Source of the DNA: Mucilaginibacter aquaedulcis
GTDB taxonomy: Bacteria; Bacteroidota; Bacteroidia; Sphingobacteriales; Sphingobacteriaceae
NCBI RefSeq assembly: GCF_030409325.1
Contig: NZ_JAUFPR010000001.1
Location: forward strand, 434,001-498,000
Direction of reading: 5' to 3'
DNA: 64,000 nucleotides
Shown here: positions 33,947 through 44,321 of the stretch, one piece after another
How positions within the stretch are numbered: position 1 is the first letter of the stretch
How the letters are laid out: the number at the start of each line of letters is the position of its first letter
Program-made: the position numbers and the translations under genes
Notes under the pieces: model-generated
Database searches by the model: none
What the model saw: only the letters and a program-made list of their open reading frames with translations
What the model was told of the DNA's origin: nothing

Positions 33947-34205
33947 AAATAATAAGGTGTAAAAGTTTTGTCATATGTAATTGAGCTACAATTTCGGAGT
34001 TAATTGTTAAAGCTCCATGTACATTAACATTCCTTAACATCTTTTAACAGAATTTAACTAATTGATTATAAGCGTATAAAATCAATTAACCTCTACTTAT
34101 CAAACGCTCATGGGCGTGAGGTACACCCTTTGTTATTTCCATATCAGCAGCATACAAACCTTTCAACAATTGTATTTTCCTGAGTCAAACTCTTAAAATT
34201 TTTCT

Positions 34206-34213
34206 TACTTTTG
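34206..34213 (+). promoter_or_regulatory. -7 promoter element of pyrG
   Basis: TACTTTTG, an exact match to the TAnnTTTG consensus, 57 bp before the pyrG ATG. Probably drives pyrG-yidC. Confidence 0.55.
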
Positions 34214-34246
34214 TATCCCGTACACAAACAATTGGTTTCGGCATAA

Positions 34247-35881
<1,635 letters not shown>

Positions 35882-35907
35882 AAAGAATTTGTACGATACA
35901 ATAGATA

Positions 35908-37734
35908 ATGGATAGAAATACATTCACAGGATTATTCCTGATTATGGCTATTATAGCTGGCTCAATTTACTTATTAAAGCCATCTGATGCCGAACTTAAA
36001 AAAGAGCGCCTGGTACAGCAGCAGGACTCTTTGAAAAAGGCAATGCTGGCCAAAGCAAATTCGCCTGCTTCTGCTAAAGCCGATACCGGGAAAGGTGCAA
36101 AAACGGCAGTAGTGGATTCTGCCATTTTAAAAACACCTTTTGGCGCGGCTTCTTTAGGCAGCGAAAAACTGATCACCCTTGAAAATAAAGATCTGCTTAT
36201 AAAATTAAGCACACGTGGTGGTAAGGTTGCTTCGGTAGAGTTGAAAAACTTTAAAACATACACTAAAAAACCACTTGTATTATTTGATGGCCCGCAAACA
36301 CATTTCGGCCTTAACTTTAATGCAGGCGAAAAAAGAATAAATACTGATAGTTACTACTTTACTCCAAGCGCTCCGGAGCTTAAGGTTGCCGAAAACGATT
36401 CTGCTTCCGTAACACTGCGTTTAAGCTATAGTCCAACCCAGTACATTGATTATGTGTACAGCTTAAAAGGTACTGGTTACAAATTAGGCTTAACCATTAA
36501 ATCTACCGGTCTTGACGGCGTAATTAATAACAACTCTAACGTAAATATCAACTGGGCTGCCAGCCTGCACAAACAGGAAAAAGATATTAAACAGGAGCGC
36601 CAGTATTCAACCGTATATTACCTTGATTCTGAAAGTCATGATGAAAACCTGAGCGTTTCTAAAGATGATCAGAAAGAAGTAGCTGATAAAAAATTATCAT
36701 GGGTAGCCTTTAAACAACACTTCTTCTCAAATGTGTTGATTGCTAAAGGAGGCATCAGCAAATCAAGTTTAGCAGTATCAACAGACGTAACCGATACGGC
36801 TGATGTTAAACAAATGAAAGCCGACCTTACTATTGCCCGTGCCAGCGATGGTGCAGTTCCGTTGGAGTTTTATTTTGGACCTAACCGCTACTCAACCCTT
36901 AAAGATCAGGGAAATGACCTGCAAAAATTGGTTGACTTAGGCTGGGGACCTTTAAAATACATCAACCGTTTTGCTGTATTACCGGTATTTAACTTCCTGA
37001 AACAGTTTAACTGGAACTACGGTCTTATCATTTTAGCGCTTACCATTGTACTAAAGCTGGTTTTATCACCGCTTACTTACAAATCATACCTGTCAATGGC
37101 CAAAATGCGTGTATTGAAGCCTGAGATGGATGAAATTAAAGCCAAGGTTGGTGAAGATAACCCTACCCTTTTACAACAGGAATACCTCAAGCTTTATAAA
37201 AAGGCCGGCGTAAACCCATTGGGTGGTTGTTTACCGTTACTGATACAAATGCCGATAGTTATCGCGTTCTTCCGTTTTTTCCCAAGCTTGTTTGAGCTGC
37301 GCGGCGAAAGCTTTTTATGGATGCATGACTTGTCAACCTATGATGCGGTATTAACATTCCCTACTATCCCGCTTATTGGCGATCACATCAGTTTGATGTG
37401 TTTACTGATGACGATATCAACATTGATCTACACCTACTTCAATAACCAGATATCAGGTGCAACCGGCCAAATGAAATACATAGGTTACATTACACCTATT
37501 ATATTCCTGGCTACGCTGAACAGCTACCCATCAGGCCTGAACTATTACTACTTCCTGGCCAACATGCTTACCTTTTTACAGCAATACCTGATCAAATTCA
37601 TGGTTGATGACAAAAAGATCCATGCACAGATCCAGGAGAACAAAAAGAAACCGGATGATCCTAAAAAGAAAAAATCAGGTTTCCAGGCCCGTATGGAAGA
37701 AATGATGCGTCAGCAACAACAAGCTAAGAAATAG
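35908..37734 (+). CDS. yidC: membrane protein insertase YidC
   Basis: Inserts and folds inner-membrane proteins, with or without Sec. 608 residues. An N-terminal signal anchor (about 5-23, FTGLFLIMAIIAGSIYLLK) precedes the large periplasmic beta domain (about 65-345). The conserved five-helix insertase core is at about 360-580, opening FNWNYGLIILALTIVLKLVLSPLTYKSYLSMAKM and including GCLPLLIQMPIVIAFFRFF, where the pore arginine lies. A Lys-rich C-terminal tail (KKPDDPKKKK) may contact the ribosome. Directly follows pyrG. Confidence 0.96.
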   Translation: MDRNTFTGLFLIMAIIAGSIYLLKPSDAELKKERLVQQQDSLKKAMLAKANSPASAKADTGKGAKTAVVDSAILKTPFGAASLGSEKLITLENKDLLIKLSTRGGKVASVELKNFKTYTKKPLVLFDGPQTHFGLNFNAGEKRINTDSYYFTPSAPELKVAENDSASVTLRLSYSPTQYIDYVYSLKGTGYKLGLTIKSTGLDGVINNNSNVNINWAASLHKQEKDIKQERQYSTVYYLDSESHDENLSVSKDDQKEVADKKLSWVAFKQHFFSNVLIAKGGISKSSLAVSTDVTDTADVKQMKADLTIARASDGAVPLEFYFGPNRYSTLKDQGNDLQKLVDLGWGPLKYINRFAVLPVFNFLKQFNWNYGLIILALTIVLKLVLSPLTYKSYLSMAKMRVLKPEMDEIKAKVGEDNPTLLQQEYLKLYKKAGVNPLGGCLPLLIQMPIVIAFFRFFPSLFELRGESFLWMHDLSTYDAVLTFPTIPLIGDHISLMCLLMTISTLIYTYFNNQISGATGQMKYIGYITPIIFLATLNSYPSGLNYYYFLANMLTFLQQYLIKFMVDDKKIHAQIQENKKKPDDPKKKKSGFQARMEEMMRQQQQAKK

Positions 37735-37788
37735 ACTTTTGTAGTTGGACTTAGAGACTATAGGACGAAAGACTTTGAGATAAATGAC

Positions 37789-37822
37789 AAGCCCGGAAGG
37801 TAAAACTTCCGGGCTTTGTTGT
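37789..37822 (+). terminator. intrinsic terminator after yidC
   Basis: AAGCCCGGAAG (37789-37799) pairs with CTTCCGGGCTT (37806-37816) around a 6-nt loop, followed by TGTTGTTTA. Confidence 0.88.
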
Positions 37823-37831
37823 TTATTTGGC

Positions 37832-37903
37832 TGTCATGCTGAGCTTGTCGAAGCATGGTGGGAAGGCCTCTGCGCATGATCCTTCGACAAGCTCAGGATG
37901 ACA
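37832..37903. repeat. dispersed hairpin repeat (GAGCTTGTCGAAG type)
   Basis: Arms 37832-37856 and 37879-37903 are near-complementary (TGTCATGCTGAGCTTGTCGA and its partner CTTCGACAAGCTCAGGATGA). This motif is a widely dispersed intergenic sequence in Bacteroidota and other phyla (from general knowledge; count not checked). It sits in the 344-bp spacer 37735-38078, which contains no gene. Confidence 0.7.
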
Positions 37904-37915
37904 GGCCATCTTATT

Positions 37916-38026
37916 TCCTTGCACTCCTTTCCTTGCACTCCGCACCCTAATCCTACACACCCCGCTTCTCACACTCCACTCTTCACACTCCACCACCTCA
38001 CACCCCACTCCTCGCTTCCCCTCACC
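37916..38026. repeat. pyrimidine-rich tract of CACTCC words
   Basis: About 110 nt in which CACTCC/CACACCCC/CTTCAC words recur and guanine is nearly absent on the plus strand. It begins after the hairpin repeat and runs to the A-rich stretch before the exonuclease gene. Base composition is utterly unlike the neighbours. Confidence 0.7.
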
Positions 38027-38066
38027 AAAAAAACAAAAAACACTAAAATAATTAGCAAACTTGTAT

Positions 38067-38074
38067 TACATTTG
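38067..38074 (+). promoter_or_regulatory. -7 promoter element abutting the exonuclease start
   Basis: TACATTTG ends 4 bp before the ATG at 38079. If used, transcription would begin at or within a base or two of the start codon, giving a leaderless message. Confidence 0.4.
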
Positions 38075-38078
38075 AAAT

Positions 38079-39446
38079 ATGTATGCAATTGTTGATATTG
38101 AGACTACCGGGGGGCATGCCAGCGCCAATGGCATAACAGAAATTGCCATATGCATACATGATGGCAAAAAGGTGGTTAAGCGGTTCCAGTCGCTGGTAAA
38201 CCCGCAGCGGGAGATTCCTGTTTACATCAGTGCCTTAACCGGGATCACCAACGAAATGGTACAGCAGGCACCACCCTTTGAGGATGTTGCGGCCGATGTT
38301 TACCACCTCATCCACGGCAAAATATTTGTAGCCCATAACGTTAATTTCGATTATTCATTTGTGCGTTATCACCTCGCAGCAGCCGGGTATGATCTGCAGT
38401 GCAACAAACTATGTACCGTAAGGCTGGGCCGTAAAATATTGCCGGGACTTCCATCGTACAGTCTGGGCCGTTTATGCCGCCATTTAGGCATCGATAATGA
38501 GAGCAGGCACCGCGCTGGTGGTGATGCAGAAGCCACCGCCGAATTGTTTACCCTGCTCATCAACAGCGATACCGACGGGCATATCAAACTGGCGTTAAAG
38601 CAAAATTCCAAGGAACAGTTATTACCGCCCAACCTCCCTAAAAAGGATGTGGATCAGTTGCCCTACGCTGCCGGAATATATTACTTTCATGATCAAAAAG
38701 GCAAAGTGATCTACGTAGGTAAGGCCAAGAACCTTAAAAAACGGGTGAGCAGCCATTTTACCGGCAATAACCCCGGCTTGCAGCGGCAGGAGTTTCTGCG
38801 CAATATTCACCAGGTTACTTACCAGGTTTGCGGTACCGAACTGATAGCCTTTGTACTGGAAGCTATTGAGATCAAACGATTGTGGCCAAAATACAACCGA
38901 TCATTAAAACGCTTTGAAAACGCTTTTTGCCTGTATGCTTATGAAGACCAGCGCGGCTACATGCGCCTGGCGGTTGACAAGCGCCGCAAATACAGCGACC
39001 CGATATACACCTGTAACTCTTTACTGGAGGGCTACAATCTGCTTAATAAGCTCATAGAGGCTTTTGCGCTGTGCCCTAAGCTATGCTTTATCCAAAAAAA
39101 TAACGATCCCTGCCATAGCGCAGCTGGCAGTTCATGCGCCTGTGAAGGCGTTGAAACGGTTGATGCCTATAACCTGAAAGTAAATACCGCTATTGACGAA
39201 CTCAAAAAAGCCCTCCCCACATATGCCATCCGCGATGAGGGCCGCAACGGCGAGGAACATAGCTGCATCCTGATTGAAAAAGGTCAGTTTTATGGCATGG
39301 GTTATATTTCCCATTACTTTGATGCCGATAATATCCAGCAGCTCAAAAACTACCTCACCCCATATCCGGGAAATGATTACATCAAGAATATAGTTACCAG
39401 CTATGCCATGCGTTATCCCGAGCGTACAAAAGTGTTTGCGAGTTAA
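38079..39446 (+). CDS. DEDDh exonuclease fused to a UvrC-type GIY-YIG nuclease
   Basis: 455 residues, cytoplasmic, probable DNA repair or processing nuclease. Residues 1-170 are a DnaQ-like exonuclease: VDIETTGG (D6, E8), FVAHNVNFDYSF (D91), and HRAGGDAEAT (H144, D149). Residues about 195-280 are a GIY-YIG domain: AAGIYYF (G199-Y201), VIYVGKAKNLKKR (Y212, G214, R222), and the KYNRSLKR end. The C-terminal part has five cysteines C332-x3-C-x8-C-x7-C-x-C, like the Cys-rich region following GIY-YIG in UvrC/Cho proteins. The combination is known in several phyla, though its substrate is not. No repair gene is adjacent except mutS, 1.4 kb away on the other strand. Confidence 0.88.
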   Translation: MYAIVDIETTGGHASANGITEIAICIHDGKKVVKRFQSLVNPQREIPVYISALTGITNEMVQQAPPFEDVAADVYHLIHGKIFVAHNVNFDYSFVRYHLAAAGYDLQCNKLCTVRLGRKILPGLPSYSLGRLCRHLGIDNESRHRAGGDAEATAELFTLLINSDTDGHIKLALKQNSKEQLLPPNLPKKDVDQLPYAAGIYYFHDQKGKVIYVGKAKNLKKRVSSHFTGNNPGLQRQEFLRNIHQVTYQVCGTELIAFVLEAIEIKRLWPKYNRSLKRFENAFCLYAYEDQRGYMRLAVDKRRKYSDPIYTCNSLLEGYNLLNKLIEAFALCPKLCFIQKNNDPCHSAAGSSCACEGVETVDAYNLKVNTAIDELKKALPTYAIRDEGRNGEEHSCILIEKGQFYGMGYISHYFDADNIQQLKNYLTPYPGNDYIKNIVTSYAMRYPERTKVFAS

Positions 39447-39548
39447 CCTTATATTTAAATAATTAATTATCCTAAAAGTTAATTTTAGCAACACAATAAA
39501 TGTTTTGAAGGGTTATATCATAACACACCTATTTAAAACATTTATAAG

Positions 39549-40088
39549 ATGGACAGCATTAATCAACAACAACCGGAAGATAATTATAAAGACCTTGGAG
39601 GCCCTGAAGCTATTGCCAAGATCAAGGAACTGGTGAGCAGTGCCAAAAGCTGCTTTTTCCTGAGCAATATTAAAACGGGTATCCCGGCATCGGTACGCCC
39701 TATGGCCGTACAAAAGGTAGACGATGAAGGTAACCTATGGTTTCTGAGCGCTAAGGATAGCCACAAAAATCACGATCTGCAAACCGACCCAATGGTTCAC
39801 CTGCTGTTTCAGGGTTCCGCACACTCCGATTTCTTGAATATTTATGGTATAGCTACCGTTACCGACGATAAAGACATCATACACGAACTTTGGGAGCCCA
39901 TACTAAAAACATGGTTCACCGAAGGCGAGAGCGATCCGCGCATATCCGTAATTAAGGTTGAACCAACCGAAGGCTATTACTGGGACAATAAACACGGCAA
40001 CGCCATAGCCTTTGTAAAACAATTAGCCGGCGCAGCCATCGGCAAAACACTTGATGATTCTATTGAGGGTAAGCTAAATGTTGACTAA
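39549..40088 (+). CDS. pyridoxamine 5'-phosphate oxidase-like general stress protein
   Basis: 179 residues. A split-barrel flavin-binding fold of the general stress protein 26 type: IKELVSSAKSCFFLSNIKTGIPASVRPMAVQKVDDEGNLWFLSAKDSHKNHDLQTDP is the conserved core, where PxRPM...W F..S..SHK positions FMN contacts. True PdxH residues are absent, so pyridoxal synthesis is unlikely. The last 45 residues (YYWDNKHGNAIAFVKQLAGAAIGK) match the same family. Function in stress response is inferred from family only. Two palindrome copies follow it. Confidence 0.85.
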   Translation: MDSINQQQPEDNYKDLGGPEAIAKIKELVSSAKSCFFLSNIKTGIPASVRPMAVQKVDDEGNLWFLSAKDSHKNHDLQTDPMVHLLFQGSAHSDFLNIYGIATVTDDKDIIHELWEPILKTWFTEGESDPRISVIKVEPTEGYYWDNKHGNAIAFVKQLAGAAIGKTLDDSIEGKLNVD

Positions 40089-40097
40089 AACGCAAAT

Positions 40098-40130
40098 AAA
40101 CTTACGAAGTTTTAAAAACTTCGTAAGTCT
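40098..40130. repeat. 33-bp palindromic repeat, copy 3
   Basis: Same orientation as copy 1 with a single change in the left arm (AAACTT for AGACTT). It begins 10 bp after the stop of the flavin-type protein and lies upstream of the RAYT gene. Confidence 0.92.
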
Positions 40131-40181
40131 GATTACGCTTTCCTATTGATTCAGCAACTTTTTATCTCTCAATATGCAAAT

Positions 40182-40214
40182 AGACTTACGAAGTTTTAAA
40201 AACTTCGTAAGTTT
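40182..40214. repeat. 33-bp palindromic repeat, copy 4
   Basis: Same orientation as copies 1 and 3, with one change in the right arm (GTTT for GTCT). It ends 17 bp before the RAYT start. With copy 3 it forms a tandem pair 84 bp apart, on one side of the transposase gene. Confidence 0.92.
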
Positions 40215-40231
40215 GAGAAAAACCTTAACCT

Positions 40232-40777
40232 TTGAAAATCAATTCTGATACTTATTACCATTTATATAACAGAGGTAACAATAAAGAGCATATCTTTTTT
40301 GAGAATGAGAATTACAGTTATTTTCTCAATCAATTTAAAAATTATGTACTGCCTTTCTCAGAGGTTTATGCTTATTGTTTAATGCCCAATCACTTTCATC
40401 TTTTCATTAAAATAAATGATAAAATACTTTTTGAAAAAGGGATAAAAAACTTCCTTATTTCATATTCAAAATCTATAAATAAAAAATACAATCGGGTAGG
40501 AAGTTTATTTCAAGGTAGATATAAAGTAACTGAAATAACATCCAATAGCTATTTCACCAGGATAATCACTTATATACACCAAAACCCTGTAGCTGCTAAG
40601 CTCATAATAAATATGGAAGATTATAAATATTCATCTTATGCTGCCTACATATCGGAGAAAGAAACATTGCTAAATAAGCAAGAAGTCTTAGATTGGTTTG
40701 GTGGATTGAATAGTTTTATAGATAGCCATAAAATAATTCAAGATGCTAACGAGATAAGTCGACATTTAAAATTATAA
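40232..40777 (+). CDS. REP-associated tyrosine transposase (RAYT, Y1/HUH family)
   Basis: 181 residues, single-domain Y1 transposase of the IS200/RAYT superfamily. HUH motif MPNHFHLF (H54-F-H56), catalytic tyrosine in ITYIHQNPV (Y114), family marks YHLYNRGNNKEHIFF at the N-terminus and GSLFQGRYKV in the middle, and the C-terminal DYKYSSYAAY. It nicks and joins single-stranded hairpin DNA in characterised relatives. The frame begins with TTG, since a stop lies two codons upstream and no ATG is nearby. It is strikingly more AT-rich than its neighbours. Palindrome copies 3 and 4 precede it and copy 5 follows within 16 bp, as expected if these are its substrates. Confidence 0.9.
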   Translation: MKINSDTYYHLYNRGNNKEHIFFENENYSYFLNQFKNYVLPFSEVYAYCLMPNHFHLFIKINDKILFEKGIKNFLISYSKSINKKYNRVGSLFQGRYKVTEITSNSYFTRIITYIHQNPVAAKLIINMEDYKYSSYAAYISEKETLLNKQEVLDWFGGLNSFIDSHKIIQDANEISRHLKL

Positions 40778-40792
40778 CAATCCAATTCTTCA

Positions 40793-40825
40793 AGACTTAC
40801 GAAGTTTTTAAAACTTCGTAAGTCT
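40793..40825. repeat. 33-bp palindromic repeat, copy 5
   Basis: Perfect arms and a central T, opposite in orientation to copies 3 and 4. It lies 16 bp after the RAYT stop and 14 bp before the mutS stop. With copies 3 and 4 it brackets the transposase gene in inverted orientation. Confidence 0.93.
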
Positions 40826-40838
40826 AATCGAACATCTA

Positions 40839-43448
40839 CTAACTTTTTATCGCCCGCTGTATCTCATCCAGCTTCATCATGGCTTCAACCGGGGTTAGGG
40901 TGTTAACATCAAGGTTGTTCAGCGTATCTCGAATTTTCACCAGTACAGGATCATCAATAGAGAACATCTGCATTTGTACGGCCTGTTTCTGCACCTTACG
41001 GATACTTTCCTTGATATGCTCACCACCGGTACGTTCGTTTTCCAGTTTCTTTAATATTTCATTGGCCCGGCTCAATACTTTTGGCGGCATCCCCGCCAGC
41101 TTGGCTACGTGGATACCAAAGCTATGCTCGCTGCCGCCCGGAACCAGCTTACGCAGAAATATAATTTGATGGCCAACCTCTTTTACCGATACATTAAAAT
41201 TCTTGATGCGGTTAAAGCTATTGCTCAGCTCGTTCAGTTCATGATAGTGGGTGGCGAAAAGCGTTTTGGCTTTGGCAGTTGGGTGATTATGCAGGTACTC
41301 TGCAATTGACCAGGCTATGGAAATACCATCATAAGTGGAAGTGCCCCGGCCAATCTCATCCAGTAGGATCAGGCTTCGGTCCGACAGGTTGTTGAGGATG
41401 CTTGCTGTTTCATTCATCTCCACCATAAAGGTTGATTCGCCCGAAGATAGATTGTCTGACGCGCCCACCCGGGTAAATATCTTATCAACCAAACCAATAG
41501 CAGCCGATTTAGCAGGCACAAAACAACCCATTTGCGCCATAAGCACTATAAGACCGGTTTGCCTCAGCAGGGCCGATTTACCAGCCATGTTGGGACCCGT
41601 AATAATGATGATCTGCTGCGATTCGGAATCGAGATATACATCATTAGTAATGTAGGTTTCGCCAAGCGGAAGGTTCTTTTCAATTACCGGATGGCGGCCA
41701 CCCTTTATATCAAGTTGTTTTCCTTCGCTTATCTGGGGCTTTACATAATAGTTTTTGATAGATATGGCAGCAAAGTTCAGCAACACATCTAAACGGGCTA
41801 TCAGCTGGGCATTAAGCTGTATAGGCTTAATATATTCGGCAAGTGCATACAGCAGATCGTTATACAGGCGGGTTTCCAGTGCCAGAATCTTTTCTTCCGC
41901 ACCTAATATCTGCTCTTCGTATTCCTTAAGTTCGGGGGTTATGTAACGTTCGGCATTTACCAGGGTTTGTTTGCGGATCCACTCGGTGGGCACCTTATCC
42001 CGGTGACTATGCGTAACCTCGAGGTAATAACCAAACACATTATTGAACGATACTTTAAGGGATGGGATGCCTGTAGATTCGGCTTCACGTTTCTGGATCT
42101 CCAACAGGTAACCTTTACCGCCGAAGGCAATTTTACGCAGCCTATCCAACTCCTCATTGATACCGTCATTCATCACCGAACCTTTAACAATCATTACCGG
42201 AGGCTCGGGATGCAGCTCCTTTTCTATTTTCTCGCAGATAAGCGCGCAGGGGTTCAGCTGTTCGCCGATAGCCCGGAGCGGCTGGCTACCTGATGCCTCA
42301 GCTAATTTTTTGATCGTACCGATGGCTATCAATGCCTTTTTGAGCTGACAAACCTCACGTGGATTAGCTTTTTGCAAACCAATTTTGGAGATAAGCCTTT
42401 CCAGGTCGCCAATTTGCCTGATATGCTGCTGCAGATCCTCGCGCAATTCTTCCTCTGCTATCAGGTATTCTACCACACCTAATCTATCTTGAATAGGCTT
42501 TATCTCTTTTAAGGGCATCACAATCCAACGGCGCAGCAAACGTGCGCCCATAGGCGAGCAGGTTTGATCAAGTACATCAACCAGGGTTTTAGCATTCTCG
42601 TTGGCCGAGCCTACGAGCTCCAGGTTGCGGATGCTAAACCTGTCTATCCATAAATACCGATCTTCCTCAATACGGCTTATCGACGAGATATGCTGCAGGT
42701 TTCGGTGTTCTGTTTCATTAAGATAATGCAGGGCAACACCCGCGGCAATAATGCCCAGGTTAAGCTTATCTATACCAAAACCTTTAAGCGATTTTACGCC
42801 GAAGTGCTTTAGCAGGGTTTCGTTGGCATAATCACCGCTATAAGGCCACTCGTCAAGCGCATAGGTGTAAAAGCGGTCGCCGTAAATATCTTTAAAATCG
42901 CGCGAGCGGCTTTTAGGGTATATCACCTCACTGGGCGAAAAACTTTGCAGCAGCTTGTCAATATAATCGCTGTTGCCCTGCGCAGTCAGAAACTCACCTG
43001 TTGAAATATCAATAAGGGCAATGCCGATTGTATTTTTTTCAAAATGCAGCGATGCCAGGTAATTATTAGTTTTTTGATGAAGTATATTATCATTGGTGGC
43101 CACGCCGGGTGTAACCAATTCAGTAACACCACGCTTAACAATGGTTTTGGTGGTTTTGGGGTCTTCCAGCTGGTCACATATAGCTACGCGCTGCCCTGCC
43201 CTCACCAATTTTGGCAAATATGTTTCAAGCGAGTGATGCGGGAAACCGGCCAGCTCAATATGGGTGGCGGCGCCATTAGCACGGCGTGTGAGCACAATGC
43301 CTAAAATACCTGAGGCTTTAATGGCATCTTCGCCAAAGGTTTCGTAAAAATCGCCTACGCGAAACAGCAGCAAAGCACCTGGGTACTTAACCTTGATGGT
43401 GTTATATTGCTGCATTAAGGGGGTTTCTTTGGTAGTATCTTTAGCCAA
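40839..43448 (-). CDS. mutS: DNA mismatch repair protein MutS
   Basis: 869 residues. The mismatch-reading domain has F34-x-E36 in VGDFYETFG. The ATPase domain has Walker A GPNMAGKS near residue 620, Walker [16 protein letters not shown] and the helix-turn-helix tail [17 protein letters not shown]. It recognises mismatches and recruits MutL. The start is a [19 protein letters not shown] aligns with the usual MutS N-terminus, and the first ATG (M12) would delete part of it. Its 3' end is separated by palindrome copy 5 from the RAYT gene. Confidence 0.96.
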   Translation of the reverse strand: MAKDTTKETPLMQQYNTIKVKYPGALLLFRVGDFYETFGEDAIKASGILGIVLTRRANGAATHIELAGFPHHSLETYLPKLVRAGQRVAICDQLEDPKTTKTIVKRGVTELVTPGVATNDNILHQKTNNYLASLHFEKNTIGIALIDISTGEFLTAQGNSDYIDKLLQSFSPSEVIYPKSRSRDFKDIYGDRFYTYALDEWPYSGDYANETLLKHFGVKSLKGFGIDKLNLGIIAAGVALHYLNETEHRNLQHISSISRIEEDRYLWIDRFSIRNLELVGSANENAKTLVDVLDQTCSPMGARLLRRWIVMPLKEIKPIQDRLGVVEYLIAEEELREDLQQHIRQIGDLERLISKIGLQKANPREVCQLKKALIAIGTIKKLAEASGSQPLRAIGEQLNPCALICEKIEKELHPEPPVMIVKGSVMNDGINEELDRLRKIAFGGKGYLLEIQKREAESTGIPSLKVSFNNVFGYYLEVTHSHRDKVPTEWIRKQTLVNAERYITPELKEYEEQILGAEEKILALETRLYNDLLYALAEYIKPIQLNAQLIARLDVLLNFAAISIKNYYVKPQISEGKQLDIKGGRHPVIEKNLPLGETYITNDVYLDSESQQIIIITGPNMAGKSALLRQTGLIVLMAQMGCFVPAKSAAIGLVDKIFTRVGASDNLSSGESTFMVEMNETASILNNLSDRSLILLDEIGRGTSTYDGISIAWSIAEYLHNHPTAKAKTLFATHYHELNELSNSFNRIKNFNVSVKEVGHQIIFLRKLVPGGSEHSFGIHVAKLAGMPPKVLSRANEILKKLENERTGGEHIKESIRKVQKQAVQMQMFSIDDPVLVKIRDTLNNLDVNTLTPVEAMMKLDEIQRAIKS

Positions 43449-43758
43449 GCGGTTATCCTTTTTATTAATCCGGTAAAGTTAATGCATTACCCCCGCTTTT
43501 AAGGAATTGTGGAAAAGTTGAACTGATGTGGATTATGCCCTTTTGTGGCAGATGCTCCTGGCTATTTTCTTACCAAATCCATTCCCTTTCTTATAGTTCA
43601 AAAACCCATTACAACCTGTAAGAATATTTCACTACTCATTGTTATACAGTAGTTTACGATATAGGCTACAATAGGTTTTAGTTAATAAACAATGCAAATA
43701 AGTTAACCTTTATAAGGTATACCTTAATAAAAAATTTATTAACTAAAATGAGCAAACC
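43449..43758. other. non-coding spacer upstream of the OmpA-like gene
   Basis: 310 bp with no gene. It holds a 14-bp palindrome TAAGGTATACCTTA (43713-43726) 33 bp before the OmpA-like start, a possible operator or -10-proximal site. A minimal upstream frame encoding Met-Ser-Lys-Pro (43748-43762) has its stop overlapping the next ATG as ATGA. The rest is AT-rich and featureless. Confidence 0.5.
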
Positions 43759-44247
43759 ATGAAAACAAAATTTTTCCCCTTCGCTTTATTTGCCTTGATG
43801 TTAATAAGCATTGAAGCAACCGCTTTTACTAATCCACCAAAATCTCTTAATAAAAGCACTCCCCGCCCAAAAGCAGGTATGACCGTGGCCGAGCTGACAG
43901 GTAACCTGCAATTTGATTTCGGCCATGCCGATCTGCGTCCTAAATATGATGACCAGTTAGACCAGCTTGCCAAAATGCTGATCGATAAAAACTATGCACT
44001 GGCACTTCGCGGCCATGCCGATTCTATTGGCACTTATGTGGGTAACTGGAAACTGTCAGACAAACGGGCCAACTGTATTAAAGATTACCTTGTAAAAAAA
44101 GGAGTATCTGCCGAAAAGATAGTTACCACTCCTTTTGGAAGCACCATGCCTATTGCGAGTAACAAAACACCAGAGGGCCGTCAAAAGAACCGCCGGGTTG
44201 AGATCAGGATAAACGCGATCACCAACTCTATAAACAGCTCACTGTAA
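43759..44247 (+). CDS. OmpA C-terminal domain protein, exported
   Basis: 162 residues. A signal peptide (MKTKFFPFALFALMLISIEATA) precedes the peptidoglycan-binding OmpA domain (about 50-155): LQFDFGHADLRPKYDDQLDQLAKML, RGHADSIGTYVGNWKLSDKRANCIKDYLVKKGV with its N-x2-L-S-x2-R-A core, and GRQKNRRVEIRI. It lacks a membrane barrel and a lipobox, so it is probably a periplasmic or loosely attached cell-wall protein. It ends at a bidirectional terminator. Confidence 0.9.
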   Translation: MKTKFFPFALFALMLISIEATAFTNPPKSLNKSTPRPKAGMTVAELTGNLQFDFGHADLRPKYDDQLDQLAKMLIDKNYALALRGHADSIGTYVGNWKLSDKRANCIKDYLVKKGVSAEKIVTTPFGSTMPIASNKTPEGRQKNRRVEIRINAITNSINSSL

Positions 44248-44290
44248 ACCAGTTCACTACGAATTGATTATCATCCCTATATTATTTTTA

Positions 44291-44321
44291 AACGGGCAGC
44301 TGTATTAAACAGCTGCCTTAT
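44291..44321. terminator. bidirectional terminator between convergent genes
   Basis: GGCAGCTGT (44295-44303) pairs with ACAGCTGCC (44309-44317) with a 5-nt loop. TTTTTAAAC on one side and TTATTTATA on the other give usable tracts in both directions. Confidence 0.8.

Noticed and set aside
37823..38008. A 61-codon frame through the hairpin repeat and pyrimidine tract
   Set aside because: It consists of repeat DNA and low-complexity GVCRIRVRS-type residues, with no conservation expected.
40232..40777. An IS200/IS605 insertion sequence with its own tnpB
   Set aside because: No tnpB, and the transposase has the RAYT-type length and IHxNP tail with flanking palindromes, not IS200 left and right ends.
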